Below the pieces are notes generated by a model, which did not search any database, was not told where the DNA came from, and saw only the letters and a list, made by a program, of their open reading frames with translations. From assembly GCF_028640845.1 (NCBI RefSeq), contig NC_080539.1, positions 175,656,736-175,720,735 of the forward strand: DNA of 64,000 nucleotides, read 5' to 3'. The position numbers and the translations under genes are program-made. This document shows, one piece after another, positions 31,732 through 44,319 of the stretch. The DNA comes from Ahaetulla prasina (taxonomy: Eukaryota > Chordata > Lepidosauria > Squamata > Colubridae). Each line of letters opens with the position of its first letter. Position 1 is the stretch's first letter.

Positions 31732-32004
31732 CCGTGATGGTGAATCTATAGCATGTGTGCCAGAGGTGGCACGCAGCATCCTCTGTGTTGGCACGCGAGC
31801 CGTTGCCCCAGTTCAGTTCTGCTGTGCATGTGTGTGCACCGCCTGCTGGCCAGCTGGTCTTCCGGTCTCTGCCATGCATGCGCAGGGGAGGGGCATGTGC
31901 AGGGGTGTGCAGGCAAGCCCAGAGGGTGTGTGCATGGGGGTCACACACGCATTGCATTTTGAGGGCTTGGGCACGCATGGTCTGGAAAAGGTTAGCCATC
32001 ACTG
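31732..32004 (+). mobile_element. hAT MITE, family B (copy 3)
   Basis: Ends CCGTGATGGTGAATC and GGTTAGCCATCACTG. Flanks GCATAGTA and GCATAGTT match at 7 of 8. The interior is CpG- and GTG-rich compared with the AT-rich surroundings, which opens frames in several phases. Confidence 0.9.
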
Positions 32005-34114
32005 GCATAGTTGATAGAAGAAAATAAAGTGATCCTTGTAGATACTTTATTTTTAAAAAAATATTGATTTGACTGCTTTTAAACTTGTAAAATAAGGATG
32101 AATAAGAAAACAGGAAATATAGATGCATACCTCAATATTGCTTAGATGTTTGCCAAAAGTCAATTATTCAGAAAATGCCCTCAGTCAAAGTTACAGGAAG
32201 AAAAATAACTTGATGTGGTTCTTTCCCCATATCACGTTGGAAGATAATTTTAGAGAAAATTGTAAACTCCTACATCCATATTACTTCATTAACTTTTTAA
32301 AAAACATGACATGTTTCAGAGAGAGATATAATTTGTTTGCAGTTTCTCTTCCTCTCCACATTTAGGTCGTCACAGGAAGCTTGGCACTGATTCAGAGCTG
32401 AAAGATTTTAGCAGAACCACTGGTACCAAAACCAATGGATGGGTGAATTATGCCACTGTTAAAAGATTTGCACAAAACCTTGCTCCTGGTGCATTAACAT
32501 ACCTTTAGTTACAATTTCCCATAGTGAATATTTTAGCATTGAAGAGTAATGCCTATGCATAATAGAACACAGATAAAATGATTTCAAAATAAGAAAAACA
32601 AGATAACAAGAGCTAATTGGTTAGTGCAAAATTAGCTTAAGGCAACAAAACATGACAGGTTTTCCCCACCCGGGTGCTTCTAGGCTGGTCTATTATGCAG
32701 CATGAGATAGTCACTTCATATAGTACAGTAGACACCAGGTACAGTACCTGGGTGGAGTGTCAGTGAAGTCTTGAAAGACAGAGTTGGCTGGCTGGCTGCT
32801 AAACTATTTTCTTGCCTGCAGATATGGTGAAAGATGTTCTACTGTTGCCACTTTTGAAATAAGATTCAATTATCAGTCTGGATGGCTTTAGATGTGGGAA
32901 CAAAACTAGTCTTCGCTTCTGGAGCAAATGTCTTGGTCTTGCCCTGATGACAACTTTCATCCCAGGAGCATATTAGAAGTTGTGTTTAAACCCATCTGGA
33001 GGGCACTAGAAGGCTGCTCTGTGGTTTCTTTGCTTTTATGTTGCTTTGAACTCATGACAATTTAGTGATATCTCAGCAGCTCAGGGTTTGCTGAACTTTT
33101 AAGATATACGATGTCTTTGCTTTTTCATGCGTAGAAAATATGCTGCATCTAATTGAAACAAAATGGTGCATTGTCAAATATATACTACATCCTTTTCCAG
33201 CCCCCAAATTTCATGTCATTTGGAGGTCTTAAGCTGTAATAAAAAAATATACCCCCTTCATTTTTTTGTTATTTAGAAAGTTGCAATTAAATTTATTTCT
33301 TCATTAAATTTCTACAGTGAATGATCCCAAGAGATCTTTTTTAGCTCCTCTTCATTCTTTATTTTAATATACTGCACTTTTCTCTCTTCATAAGGTTTAT
33401 AATCAGTGCAAAATCCTAAAACTATAAACATTATTAATAGTAGTTCTGAGTTAATTACTCTGGTCATGTTTTAAAACGGGGGCAAGAATAATATTGTGAA
33501 GCTGGTCTAAATAATAATGTAGGCCTTCTAATGTCAGATCCTTTCCAATGCTTTCAGACTCATGGAAAATATAGTTTTGACACTACCTTCCCTTTTGATG
33601 ATCCTGAAATAATTATGTGCAACATACTGTTTAATAAATAACTAATTGATTTATGCACATTAATTCATGGATTCTTTTCCCCTTAGCTTTTGATTTGATT
33701 CTGCCACCATTTAAGGGATCTAGTGTAAGAAATAATATTCTAATGTCCTTGTGTTTGGTTTGCCATCAATTAGTACATCATTGTACCTGGCTCACTACTG
33801 CAGCATTTGTGGAAATTTCTCCCTTTCTTTGCAATAATTCTGGTTAACCAATATTGTTTTGATTCTGTGTCAGTTCCTTACTGTGGGAACATTTCAATCC
33901 CAGAAGTCCCCTGTGTAATTATGACTGCCCTGGGAGGCGTCTGCCTTTCTAATCCTGTAAAATAGAATGCCAGGACCATTTTCTTATGCATTTGGGATAT
34001 GCTGCAATCATGTTTGTGATTTACAGTAATGACTAAACTTCAGTTTGAAAATGTAAGAATCCAGGCCAAAAGTTGATTCTTCAGGATTCTCTTTTTGAAG
34101 CATTTCTTTTCTGT
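32005..34114. other. Unique DNA
   Basis: About 2.1 kb with no recognised transposon or gene. Short open frames (60-80 codons) do not resemble known proteins. Confidence 0.4.
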
Positions 34115-34122
34115 CCTTAAGG

Positions 34123-34596
34123 CAGCGGTTCTCAACCTGTGGGTCGGGACCCCGTTGGGGGTTGAATGACGATTTGCCAGGGGTCACCTAAGACCATTGG
34201 AAATATGGGAAGTATACTTGCGAGTCGAAGAATCGCGCTCCAATGGTTGACTCCACAAGCCAGCTGCAGGCTCTTCAAATCACTAGCCGAATTTGGCTTC
34301 AGGCGCAATGAATTAAAAAAGAGAGAAATCTTTGTTCTGATGTCTCCCTATCAAGCCAGCTGCAATCACTCCCAATCGCTAGCCTAATCTGGCTTCAGGC
34401 GCAATAAACTTAATAGGGGAGGAGTCTCCGCTTTAATGCCTCCGTCCTCAAGACAATCACAAGCAGTTCAGATCGCTAGCCAATACGGCTTCAGGTGCGA
34501 TAAATTCAAAACGAAAATAATTTTACGGTTGGGGTCGCCACATCGTGGGGAATTGTATTAAAGGGGTCGCAGCACTATAAAGATTGAGAACCACTG
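34123..34596 (+). mobile_element. SPIN-like hAT element, non-autonomous
   Basis: It begins CAGCGGTTCTCAACCTGTGG followed by GTCGGGACCCC, and ends AGATTGAGAACCACTG. The terminal 15 bases match as inverted repeats at 13 positions. Perfect 8-bp duplications CCTTAAGG stand at 34115-34122 and 34597-34604. These ends, together with the subterminal GGTTGGGGTCGCCAC and TATTAAAGGGGTCGC blocks, are those of SPIN elements, hAT transposons known to have entered several tetrapod lineages by horizontal transfer. The interior holds three imperfect tandem units of about 95-100 bp, each with AAGCCAGCTGC- or CAATCACAAGC-type starts, a TCGCTAGCC core and GGCTTCAGGCGCAAT. No transposase is encoded. Confidence 0.85.
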
Positions 34597-34604
34597 CCTT
34601 AAGG

Positions 34605-35021
34605 AAAGTCTGCCACATGAATAAAACTGCTCTGCAGATTAGGCAAAAAGATTAATTCAACTACATCAATAAATTTATTAAATAGTCCAGTAGACAGGAC
34701 TATTTAAGAGTAAAAAAAGAAAAAAAGGTCAGTAGCAGCAATTCAAATTAAAACTAAGCATAGACATTACTAATTCAAATTCTTCAGACTTAGCTATTTG
34801 AACTTATTAGGAAATTGCTGTTTGAAGTATTAGAAAATTAATTATTTGATTATACTTATGGAGCAATTTCTTGGACTCCTTGACTAGTTTCCTCTTCACC
34901 ATCCTCTCAAAGCAAGACATACCGATCCAACAGAGGGGTGGTTTTTTTTTTGAAGAGTATTGGAGAAACTTCAGACTGACCAATCAATGCCTTGGATGAG
35001 TGATCAGATATCTCTCGATCA
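34605..35021. other. Unique AT-rich DNA
   Basis: No gene or repeat recognised. Confidence 0.4.
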
Positions 35022-35029
35022 GGGCTGTC

Positions 35030-35142
35030 AATCTTGCAGCCCGTGGGCCAGCACTGCCACACTTACACCTGGTTTAGCAAAGGAGAAAAAGTTGTGATAT
35101 GTCATGTGACGACGCCATGATGATGCAAGTTTGACACCCTTG
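35030..35142 (+). mobile_element. hAT MITE, family D
   Basis: Ends CAGGGCTGTCAATCTTG and CAAGTTTGACACCCTTG are inverted. Flanks CTCTCGAT and CTCTAGAT match at 7 of 8. It contains GCAGCCCGTGGGCCAGCAC and GTCATGTGACGACGCC. It is 113 bp with no coding content. Confidence 0.85.
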
Positions 35143-35470
35143 CTCTAGATTATTCCAACAGTACTTGTTTAATATAAGGCTGTGTCGTAGGAAAATCTGT
35201 CTGGAAGGTAGATTCAGGTAGTTTTTAGTCTGGGTCTGGGCATGCCAATATATACCTTTTTTGTAGAGGAAGGACTTAACAAGGGGAAATCCAGATCATG
35301 TAAGAACAAACCATAGTAGAGTCCTCTATTTTAGACTGGTCTTGTACAGGAGGTTCTAGCATCTCCACCACTTACAAACAAGGACATGTTGAAAATTCTA
35401 AGTATTGTGAGTAAGTATTCTACCTGCTCCATCTTTATAGTGGTGTAGGTAAAATGTTTAGACCTCAGAT

Positions 35471-35672
35471 AAGTGGGGAAATCCAGATGGATCTATCCGG
35501 CTCGTGCAAGCCAGTAGGGCCAGAGGTGGGAGGCTCCACCCACCCACCGGGACATCATCAGGTCCCATTTTTGATCCTTTGTGCATGTGCAGAAGGCTCT
35601 GTGCATGTGCAGAAGAGGCATGCGCACTCACATTTTAGATCCAGTAGCGAAGGTAAGTGCATTTTACCCCTG
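35471..35672 (+). mobile_element. hAT MITE, family C2 (copy 2)
   Basis: It starts AAGTGGGGAAATCC (first base changed from C) and ends TGCATTTTACCCCTG. Perfect 8-bp duplications CCTCAGAT are at 35463-35470 and 35673-35680. The interior shares GGGACATCATCAGGTCCC and TTTTTGATCCTTTGTGC with the copy at 41519. Confidence 0.9.
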
Positions 35673-35791
35673 CCTCAGATGTTATCATGCAATCTTATGG
35701 AATGGCCCAGATTCACCTTTCCGCACTAATAAATAAATTGCCAAATCATGAAAGGTTCCCATACCTTCTGATATATTTAATAATCTGTGAA

Positions 35792-36558
35792 GTTTCCAGG
35801 AGAGCTTTTTACCAGGTTCGCCTGGTACGCCAGTTGCGCCCCTTTCTGGACCGGGATGCCCTATGCACGGTCACTCACGCACTCGTGACATCTCGCCTGG
35901 ATTACTGCAATGCTCTCTACATGGGGCTCCCCTTGAAGGGCATCCGGAGGCTACAGTTAGTCCAGAATGCAGCTGCGCGGGTGATAGATGGAGCCCCCCG
36001 TGGCTCCCGCATAACACCTATCCTGCGCAGACTGCACTGGCTACCTGTGGCCTTCCGGGTGCGCTTCAAGGTTTTGGTGACCACCTTTAAAGCGCTCCAT
36101 GGCATAGGGCCGGGTTATTTACGGGACCGCCTACTGCTACCGAATACCTCTCACCGACCTGTGCGCTCTCATAGAGAGGGACTCCTCAGGGTGCCGTCAG
36201 CGAGGCAATGTCGTCTGGCGATGCCCAGGGGAAGGGCCTTCTCTGTGGGGGCTCCCACCCTCTGGAACGAACTACCCCCCGGACTTCGTCAGCTTGCGGA
36301 CCTTCGGACCTTCCGCCGCGGGCTTAAAACACACTTATTTAATTGCGCAGGACTGAGCTAGATTTTAAATTTATGGGTTTTAAATTGGGTTTTACTTTAT
36401 ATTTTAATTTTTGGGGCTTTAGAATAAGTTTTTTAATTGTTTTTATATTGTATTTATGTGTTCATGTGTTTTTTAAGTGCCTGTAAACCGCCCTGAGTCC
36501 TTCGGGAGATAGGGCGGTATATAAATACGATTAAATAAATAAATAAATAAATAAATAA
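35792..36558 (+). mobile_element. CR1/L2-group LINE with open RT C-terminus and full 3' end
   Basis: From about residue 46 of the frame 35657-36361 the product is LINE-derived and stays open to its natural stop: RLDYCNALYMGLPLKGIRR, LQLVQNAAARVIDGAPRG, LHWLPVAFRVRFKVLVTTF, GPGYLRDRLLLP, EGLLRVPSARQCRLA, LWNELPPGLRQLADLRTFRR. The first 45 residues are read-through of flanking DNA. This is the C-terminal part of the same protein whose RT core is seen at 22890-24062. The 3' UTR ends in the CCGCCCTGAGTCC/GGGCGG hairpin and an AAATAAAT tail. It is 5'-truncated and not autonomous, but with about 190 undamaged codons it is among the youngest LINE copies here. Confidence 0.9.
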
Positions 36559-36757
36559 GTTTGTGGCATTTTAAAATTGTATCTTCAATTAAGAAGCAAA
36601 GATGCTATTTGGAGTCATGTTCATGGGTACCTTACGTCTGTTTTATAACAAGGGCAACAGGAAATGGGAAAATAAACCCAGATCGGTGTTTTTCATACCA
36701 GAATCTAAGTTTTAAGGCCTTTCCTCTGATGAAAAAGATTAAGCTCTCTGATCTAGG

Positions 36758-37025
36758 TTTTTGTTTTTTTTTTGCATTTATATCCCGCCCTTCTCCGAAG
36801 ACTCAGGGCGGCTTACACTATGTTAGCAATAGTCTTCATTCTATTTGTATATTTATATACGAAGTCAACTTATTGCCTCCAACAATTTGGGTCCTCATTT
36901 TACCTACCTTATAAAGGATGGAAGGCTGAGTCAACCTTGGGCCTGGTGGGACTAGAACCTGCAGTAATTGCAGGCAGCTGCTGTTAATAACAGACTGCAT
37001 TAGCAGTCTGAGCCACAGAGGCTCA
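36758..37025 (-). mobile_element. tRNA-derived SINE with CR1-type tail
   Basis: T-rich start, TATATCCCGCCCTTCTCCG, AACTTATTGCC, GGAAGGCTGAGTCAACC, GACTAGAACCTGCAGTAATT and a head complement ending in GTCTGAGCCACAGAGGCTC. It is near full length, in the same orientation as the copies at 17027 and 61891. Confidence 0.85.
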
Positions 37026-40000
37026 GTATTAAGTATTTGTCAAAAAGTAAGGTTTCCCCCCTAACATTTATTTATAGAGAGTGAGCTAGAAAAGAAAACA
37101 CATTTTTATCTTATTACATTTACGGTAATCTGAATAGCCTCTTTTCTAGATACTAATTGCTTTCACAGAAAGATATGGCTATTGTTATTCCTGAGGTCCT
37201 TAAAGTTCATAGTTTTTGAGCTAAGCACATGCATTTAAGGAACAACCGAACAATGAAAAGAAATATCCTTGCCCTGTATGGTTGTATTGATGATAGGTGG
37301 GGTTTGTGTGTGTGAAGGTTAACATTAGGTGCCCAGATGTCAAAATAGTCACAGGTGATTTGTTATGGATGTTTTACTAAAATTCAAACAGCAATAATTG
37401 TAAAGCAACTGTAATACAAATCTGCGTAGGAACAAAAGTGAACTATGCAAAGACATTATTAATAAAGCAAGTATCTTATGATGTTTCATGGGTTATTAGA
37501 CTATCATTTTTCTCAAAGCACATGCCTATCCATCTGTGCCATTTCTAAAAATATGGAAATCTCACAAGTAGGTTTAATATATGTTGCATTTATTTTCATT
37601 TTTCTTTCTTCAGTTGTTTCTTCTTAGGATACCCTTTTAATAAATTGATTTAATTTTGTCAGGGTAATGATGATTTAATAGTTGACCAGTTGTTGTAATG
37701 CTGTAATACTGTAATGATGATGCAATGGTAGCAATGAGTCATCAGGGTTATTTGACTGTTACCCCTTTAAGAGTCTGTATTATAAGAGAGGCCCTGTTGG
37801 GGTGTATCTCTCTCTCTCTCTCTGTGCTTCCATGCTGTAGTTGATGATTGATTGCCTGATTTTGCCTAGTACGTATATGTATATTCCTTGTAGATAAAAT
37901 ACTATTTGAAAGATAAACCTCTCTTTACTGAATGTATTTTGCTCCTGGGTAATCTCAAAATAGTCACACGGTGCACACTCTGACACATTGAAGGAACAAA
38001 AATTATCTATGAATGAACTGCTGTGAAAATTTATCATTTTGATGAACCACTACATGAGGTACTTACTTACAATGCACATTGATTGTTCATCATTCACCTG
38101 CTTAAAAAGGAATGAATGAGATGCCAACACCCATTGATCACAACCATTTATTTCCTTCATAGAAAAATATAACAAACACATAGGCCCTTGGTTTCATTCA
38201 AGCTATTAGCCTCATTTTACTAGTTTAGGAGAGTGTGTACATACACATACAAAATACTGCATATTTCAAAATGTGCAGTGTTATGTATGTATGTATATAT
38301 GTATATATGTATATATGTATGTATGTAACACCTACATAAATGCTAACCTTTGATAATAGGGACACAAGAACACCTTCTAGTATCACAAACAAAGCATTAA
38401 ATAAGAAACTCACAGGGACTGACATTCACATGACAAAATTATATCTACCCTTGGATATTAGATTTGACAATTTCTTCTCAAAAAGATAAATGAGCAAGAG
38501 GTAACTGGTTAGGATGGGTTATACTTGTGGGAACTTTACTTTGTTGGGAAAAAAAATAAAGGATAACCCTGAAAAAGGGGCAGATCTGAAGAGGTTCTAA
38601 GGATAAAATATTTTAATTGTTTTATGTTTCTAACTTTGCTTTACAAAGGAAAATTAAAGAGCAAAACCAAGAAAAACGTTACAAAAACACATATTCTGAT
38701 ACAAATATCTAAAATCAAACAGTATATATAAATTTAGTTCAAATTCAATGTTCCTATTTTTCACATGAATGCATTTGTAAAGTAAAAGTTAAACGGCTAA
38801 AAGGAAGTACAAAAGAAAGTTTTTGAAAAAACAAATAAATCTAAAGGATAGCTTTCCGACATAATGGAATGTCCTTTACAAAAAAGGATGTATGGTCACT
38901 ATAGTTATACACCCTCTAAGATAGTTGGTATTTCTTAATCTTTTTCAATGCACCTGCTTCATTTATCCACTTGAAAGATTTTCTGAGTACAGGATAGGAA
39001 GAATACTCATACCCATATTTGGCTCTTTGAGATGGAGAGGTACCAAGGTGCTTCTCACAAGGGAGTACAATTTTTCTCCAAGCAATCCTGCCTAGAATTT
39101 ATCTAGTGAACTGAAATAAGAAAAGAATAGTATAATGGAGAAGTGATAAATGTGTATATGACATCCTGAATCTCAATTGGTCTTATTTGAGGCCAAGAAA
39201 TAGCTAGTAAAGTTTATTACTATACATACAGAAAGTAGAGGAAAAATTAAGTAGTCACAAATAGCATTGCACAGAAGCCAAAGCATAATGACTAATCAAT
39301 TGCACTTCCAATTTTGTTTAAGCCTTGTAAATATTCAGCAGGAACATATTCCAGTATAATTAAATAAGGGAAATATTAATTACAGGAGGATAGTTAGGAG
39401 GGGTTTTCTCTCATCTATCTTTGCTACAAACACACATACACATACACCCTTAGATATGTCTGTTTAATCAAAACTCTTGAAGTAATTCCTAATCTATCAT
39501 AAAATGTTTTAAAGGACATGATTAATTCCATTGTTTAAACTGTGTTTTATTGCCATAAGAAATTCTCATAAATGACCCTGAACCCTTCTCACTTATCATT
39601 TCCTTCTAAAGTAATATACTAATTAATTTCAATTAAATATATGTAAAAGAAGATCTATTTTGAAAAATGCTTTCCCTTGTCATTTGTTAATATATTGCAA
39701 AAGTATAAACCTTGAAACATTTAGCATACAAAATATTCATTTTTGGTAATTTCTCAAGGGGACAATTTATTAAATGAAAGGCTTTTAACATTAGCTAAAA
39801 GCAGCCCTGTAAATCATGGGTGTCATCAAACCGCTTCATCACTTCATTAATTTAAAAGATGATTATATGCGTAACTGACATAATTTTGAACAATGTTACA
39901 TGGTTAATTTATTAATAGCGAAAAGCAGAAATGACACACAGAATTGATTTATTATTATAATTGCATAGTTTTAAGAATTTTTCTCAGTGATTTTTCACCA

Positions 40001-40120
40001 ACAGTGCAAGTGAGTCAGGGAAATTCTTCTTTTTCTTAAGAAAGTCACCCATTTGACAAAGATCATAATTTTATATTGTGACAATACATTCTCATTGCTT
40101 GGAGAAATTTAGGAGAGACT
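37026..40120. other. Unique AT-rich block; candidate conserved element at about 39750-40070
   Basis: About 3 kb with no recognised transposon. A TATG/TATATG microsatellite lies at 38281-38328 and a TC run at 37807-37824. The segment 39750-40070 is complex, with TTTATTAATAGCG, TAATTTAAAAGATGATTA, TTTGCATA-like and ATCATGGG words, and looks like a conserved non-coding element. No frame of interest. Confidence 0.35.
38281..38328. repeat. (TATG)n/(TATATG)n microsatellite
   Basis: About 48 bases of TATG alternating with TATATG units. Confidence 0.9.
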
Positions 40121-40566
40121 TTTATTTATTATTATTTATTTATTTTATTTTTCACATTTATATACCGCCCTATCTCCCTAGGGACTCAGGGCGGTTCACA
40201 GGCACATAAAAATACATATAAATATGAACTAAAATAACAAGTAAAAAACTTATTCCATAGCCGAATTGTTAAAAACAGTATAAATAATAAAACCCATTTA
40301 AAACCAGTAAATTTAAAATCTAATCCAGTCCCGCGCAGATGAATAAGTGTGTTTTAAGCTCGCGACGGAAGGTTCGGAGGTCCGGAAGTTGACGAAGTCC
40401 TGGAGGGAGTTCATTCCAGAGGGTGGGAGCCCCCACAGAGAAGGCCCTTCCCCTGGGTGTCGCCAGACGGCACTGCCTAGCTGACGGCACCCTGAGGAGT
40501 CCCTCTCTGTGAGAGCGCACGGGTCGGTGAGAGGTATTCGGTAGCAGTAGGCAGTCCCGTAAATAA
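40121..40566 (-). mobile_element. CR1/L2-group LINE 3' end with last ~66 codons
   Basis: The minus frame 40520-40320 reads RSHREGLLRVPSARQCRLA, then LWNELPPGLRQLPDLRTFRR and LKTHLF to a stop, nearly identical in wording to the end of the 35792 copy. The tail on the plus strand is TTTATTTATTATTATTTATT followed by TATACCGCCCTATCTCC. It is truncated in the CTGCTACCGAATACC region. Confidence 0.9.
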
Positions 40567-41510
40567 CTTTGATTGACACAAACTGAGCTGCAAAGTTTGC
40601 AAGTCTGTTAATTATTACATGGCTCTGAAAAGTGTAAACAAAGAACTTTATTTCCCCCTTCATTTAATTATTTTAACAATAACCAACACAGGGTCCATAT
40701 AAAAATATAAACCGTAGATCAACATTTGCAATGTTAATCTAAACTAGCACAAATAATTCTATGTCCCATACCAAAATAGTATTGGTCTGCCAGAGATGTT
40801 GTCAAAATTAGGAAATATTAGGTTCTGACAATAATTCAAGTTATTAGTAATTCATCAAAGTAGTTAGTGATCAGAATTTCCATGCTTTTTTAAAGAGCTG
40901 TATTATTTCAAGTGAAATAATTAAAAATAAAACATAGCTAGTGAAATAATTAAAAATAAAGCAGCAATGCCCATAAGATAGGGATTTGCATGGAAGTTCT
41001 GTCCTGCTGTGAAGCACTAACATTTCAAATAACATTGAATGACCTTTTGCATTATGTTCTTATCATAAATTCAACAGTCCTAGCTAAATAATACAATGTA
41101 ACTAAAGTTAAGTCGAAACCCTTGAGAAATGCTGAGATTTCGGAACATAAGTTTGACAGAAAAATATCTTCCGTATAAAGAATGGAAGTGGATAGCGTTT
41201 CTTGATAATAAAAAGTTGAAGAATTTGGGAGCCCCTTTTTTACTTAAAGAACTGAAGAAGAAATTGCTTAATAGTTTTGAATGCAGATAGTGAAAATATA
41301 AGCGCTTAAAGGGATTTTTCTTTCTGAAAATCTTTCTTTCTTTCTCTTCTCTTTTAAAAATTGCCAGATAAACTGCAATCCTGGGGGAAAAATGGCCATA
41401 GTTCTGGCCATTGGCCATAGTCCAAGGCCATTGGATTGATGTAATCCAATTTTGTGTCGATAGCCCTATTGAACTGAATTGGCATATGTACATATATACA
41501 TTCATGAAAA
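40567..41510. other. Unique AT-rich DNA
   Basis: No gene or repeat recognised. An AGTGAAATAATTAAAAATAAA unit of about 21 bases occurs twice near 40912-40963. Confidence 0.45.
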
Positions 41511-41518
41511 CTTTCATC

Positions 41519-41687
41519 CAGTGGTGGTATTCAGCCAGTTCTGTCTGGTTTGGGTGAACTGGTAGCGGCGGCTGCAGGAGGCTTTGCCCACCCACCTGGA
41601 CGTCATCACGTCCTGTTTTTGATGCTCTGTGCGCGCACACTCCCACATTTGCAAACCAGTAGTGAAGGTAAGTGAATACCATCCCTG
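41519..41687 (+). mobile_element. hAT MITE, family C2 (copy 3)
   Basis: Ends CAGTGGTGGTATTCAGCC and GTGAATACCATCCCTG. Flanks CTTTCATC and TTTTCATC match at 7 of 8. The interior is GGACGTCATCACGTCC and TTTTTGATGCTCTGTGC. Confidence 0.85.
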
Positions 41688-41695
41688 TTTTCATC

Positions 41696-43444
41696 CCTAA
41701 ATCACATCAAATTGTATTTAAAAAAAGAATCAACGGAAGTTAAATTCTTCACTAATTCTTAAGGTCCCAATATTTTCAGTACAATCATCGCTATGATATA
41801 AATTCATGTATTTTTTCCCCCAGATGTCTAGAGTTTGATTTTTGTTAGGACTCTGGATGGAAAGATTGATTTGTCTCCAGACTTTCCTTCCTGCTTTGTC
41901 TGAATAAGCAGGAAAAATGTGAAATTTGGCTTAGTTGTAATGTGTGCAACCATTTAACGACTAGTTTTCATGAACAGGACCACACCAGTTGGGTAACATT
42001 CTTGGTCTGCCACATCAGCCTCTTTTACAAAGTAGGGTTTCGCTAGATTGTACACATATATTTCCTTCCTACAGACAGCAGAGAAAGATTGCATATCATA
42101 TATTTTTATAAAACAAGACAAGAACCATATTGTAGTCCGTAACCAGTCCATATATTTTATATGCTTTGATGGAAATGTATGTGTCTTCATAACCTCTAAA
42201 CTTCATCAGGATTGTACGAAGCTGTCACTTACACTGTAGTATCGCACACAAGTCACAAGATTATGTATAAGAGTAGAGATGTAATAATAGTGCACCCATC
42301 TTCAATAGAATTTAAAGCCTAATTACTCTGAAGAGCTCTATGAACATAGTTAGATGATCTCATTAATTCAAATAGTTCAACCATTTCTTGGCTTTTGCTT
42401 ATTTAACAAAAGGGCCCATAGGAGAACAGACGAGTTATAGATCTGCATCCAAAAAGCTATACACAGTCTCTTTTTAATACCTCAGTGCTGAAAGAAGACA
42501 CTCACACTCTTTGACAAGCCACTCTAAAGACTAAATTTATTTGAGGTTTTTTTTATTATTATTCCAATGCTGTCATCCTGTACTGCTACTATAAAGCACA
42601 GAGATACTTTGCCTAATCCAGCTAGAGATCAGTACCAAGGAAGCAAATACACATAAGCTATAGGGGTGTAGCTCAAAACCACACTTCTTCTCATTTAAAC
42701 TTTAGAGTTCTAAAAATATTTTTTGTAATTTTCCCACATTCCCCCACCACCACCTTCATTTAGGAATTGGAAATCATGTTCCGTGTTTCATTTTTTTCAG
42801 TTTTAAGTTCTGTTTATGTAAAAAATCAGTACGGAAACATGAACATTTCCATACATACCCCTCCTAAATTAATTTTATATACCTATTTCTGTAATATTTA
42901 TATAAGCTGCTTCTAATAAGAGTGGATCGACTGTATCTATGTACAGTGTATGTAGATGTAGTTGCATAACTCTATGGGCAACGTTACAAAACTGTATGCA
43001 TTAGCATATTACAATGTTCCAGCTTGCATATGGGTTCACAGAGTGTGAATCCAATAAGTTTGCATTAGTATGTGAATGGAATAAATTTCCCCCCTGTGCC
43101 TTTAATTAAATATGATCTCACTTTTCTTCTAGCTGCTTTAGTCTTGCTTTGTTCCATCCAGCTTTAGAAGAGCAAAGTAAGGGCAGACAGGGCTTTTAGG
43201 AACATTCCCCCCACCCCATATCTTTCCCTTCCAATAGGAAACAGAGAGAGCAAGCATTCTCAATCATTAGTTTCAAAGTTGGACTTTTGGGCTAGTTTCA
43301 ACAGCTTGCTTGGAGATGTTGAAGTTTCCCAGCAGCTCTTACTTTATTCACAGGGTTAGGCAAGTCAGAGATCCCATAGTTTTCAAACAGCAGCATTCTC
43401 TGGAGTTAAAAATGGCACTCTCATATCCTTTTAAGGCAATATTG
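41696..43444. other. Unique DNA
   Basis: About 1.7 kb without recognised gene or transposon. Confidence 0.4.
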
Positions 43445-43452
43445 GATGTAAG

Positions 43453-43708
43453 CAGTGGTGAAATCCAATTTTTTCTACTACTGGTTCTGTGGGCATGGCT
43501 TGGTGGGCGTGGCTTGGTGGGCGTGGTAGGGGAAGGATACGCAAAATCTCCATTTCCACCCCATTCCAGGGGAAGGATATTGCAAAATCTCCATTCCCAC
43601 CCCATTCTGGGGCCAGCCAGAGGTGGAATTTGTCAGTTCTCCAAACTACTCAAAATTTCCACTACTGGTTCTCCAGAACCTGTCAGAACCTGCTGGATTT
43701 TACCCCTG
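43453..43708 (-). mobile_element. hAT MITE, family C, two internal units (copy 3)
   Basis: Ends CAGTGGTGAAATCC and GGATTTTACCCCTG. Perfect 8-bp duplications GATGTAAG at 43445-43452 and 43709-43716. It lies opposite to copies 1 and 2, with the 41-bp unit present twice. Tandem GGGCGTGGCTTGGTG at the left corresponds to the CCAAGCCACGCCC block. Confidence 0.95.
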
Positions 43709-43716
43709 GATGTAAG

Positions 43717-44054
43717 TCAGTCCTTCTGGAGAACAAATAAATCCCAAATTCTTGGCCTGGACATCAGATACAAGTGCTTAAAGGATGCCTAAGATAGTGG
43801 CTTTTCATTTTAATTTTTCATTCTCGTGGTCCAAGACCATATATTCTTCACTTATATTCTTCAAAATGCCTGCAATCAGTCAAATATTTTGCTTTCAAGC
43901 ATGTACATTATAATCTAGATGTTAGGCAATCATTGGAAAAGAAAAATTCATTAACCATTACTAAATACCAGCCTTTTAAGAAAAGGGATGCTGTCATGTA
44001 CTTGTGTATTGGTAGTTGCCTTTAATAATGGGCAGCTAATGGCAGATCCCTAGC
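43717..44054. other. Unique DNA
   Basis: No gene or repeat recognised. Confidence 0.4.
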
Positions 44055-44066
44055 TAGACACATAGC

Positions 44067-44307
44067 AATAGCAATAGCACTTAGACTTATATACTATTTC
44101 ACAGTGCTTTTAAGCCCTCTCTAAGTGGTTTACAGAGTCAGCCTATTGCCCCCAACAATCTGGGGTCCTCATTTTACCCACTTTGGAAGGATGGAAGGCT
44201 GAGTCAACCTTGAGCCTGGTGAGATTCAGTCTGCCAAATCAGGCAGCCAGCAGTGAGCAGAAATAGCCTGCAGTACTGCATTCTAACCACTGCACCCCCT
44301 TGGCTCT
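44067..44307 (-). mobile_element. tRNA-derived SINE, second subfamily, full length
   Basis: The complement begins AGAGCCAAGGGGGTGCAGTG (tRNA-like head) and ends in an AGTCTAAGTGCTATTGCTATT tail. It is bounded by 12-bp duplications TAGACACATAGC at 44055-44066 and 44308-44319. It shares the GGAAGGCTGAGTCAACCTTG body with the other SINE but has a different tail (CTATTGCT)n and a different head. Confidence 0.9.
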
Positions 44308-44319
44308 TAGACACATAGC

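Noticed and set aside
34115..34604. Possible rRNA or tRNA-like GC-rich segment
   Set aside because: Terminal inverted repeats and an 8-bp target duplication show it is a hAT element.
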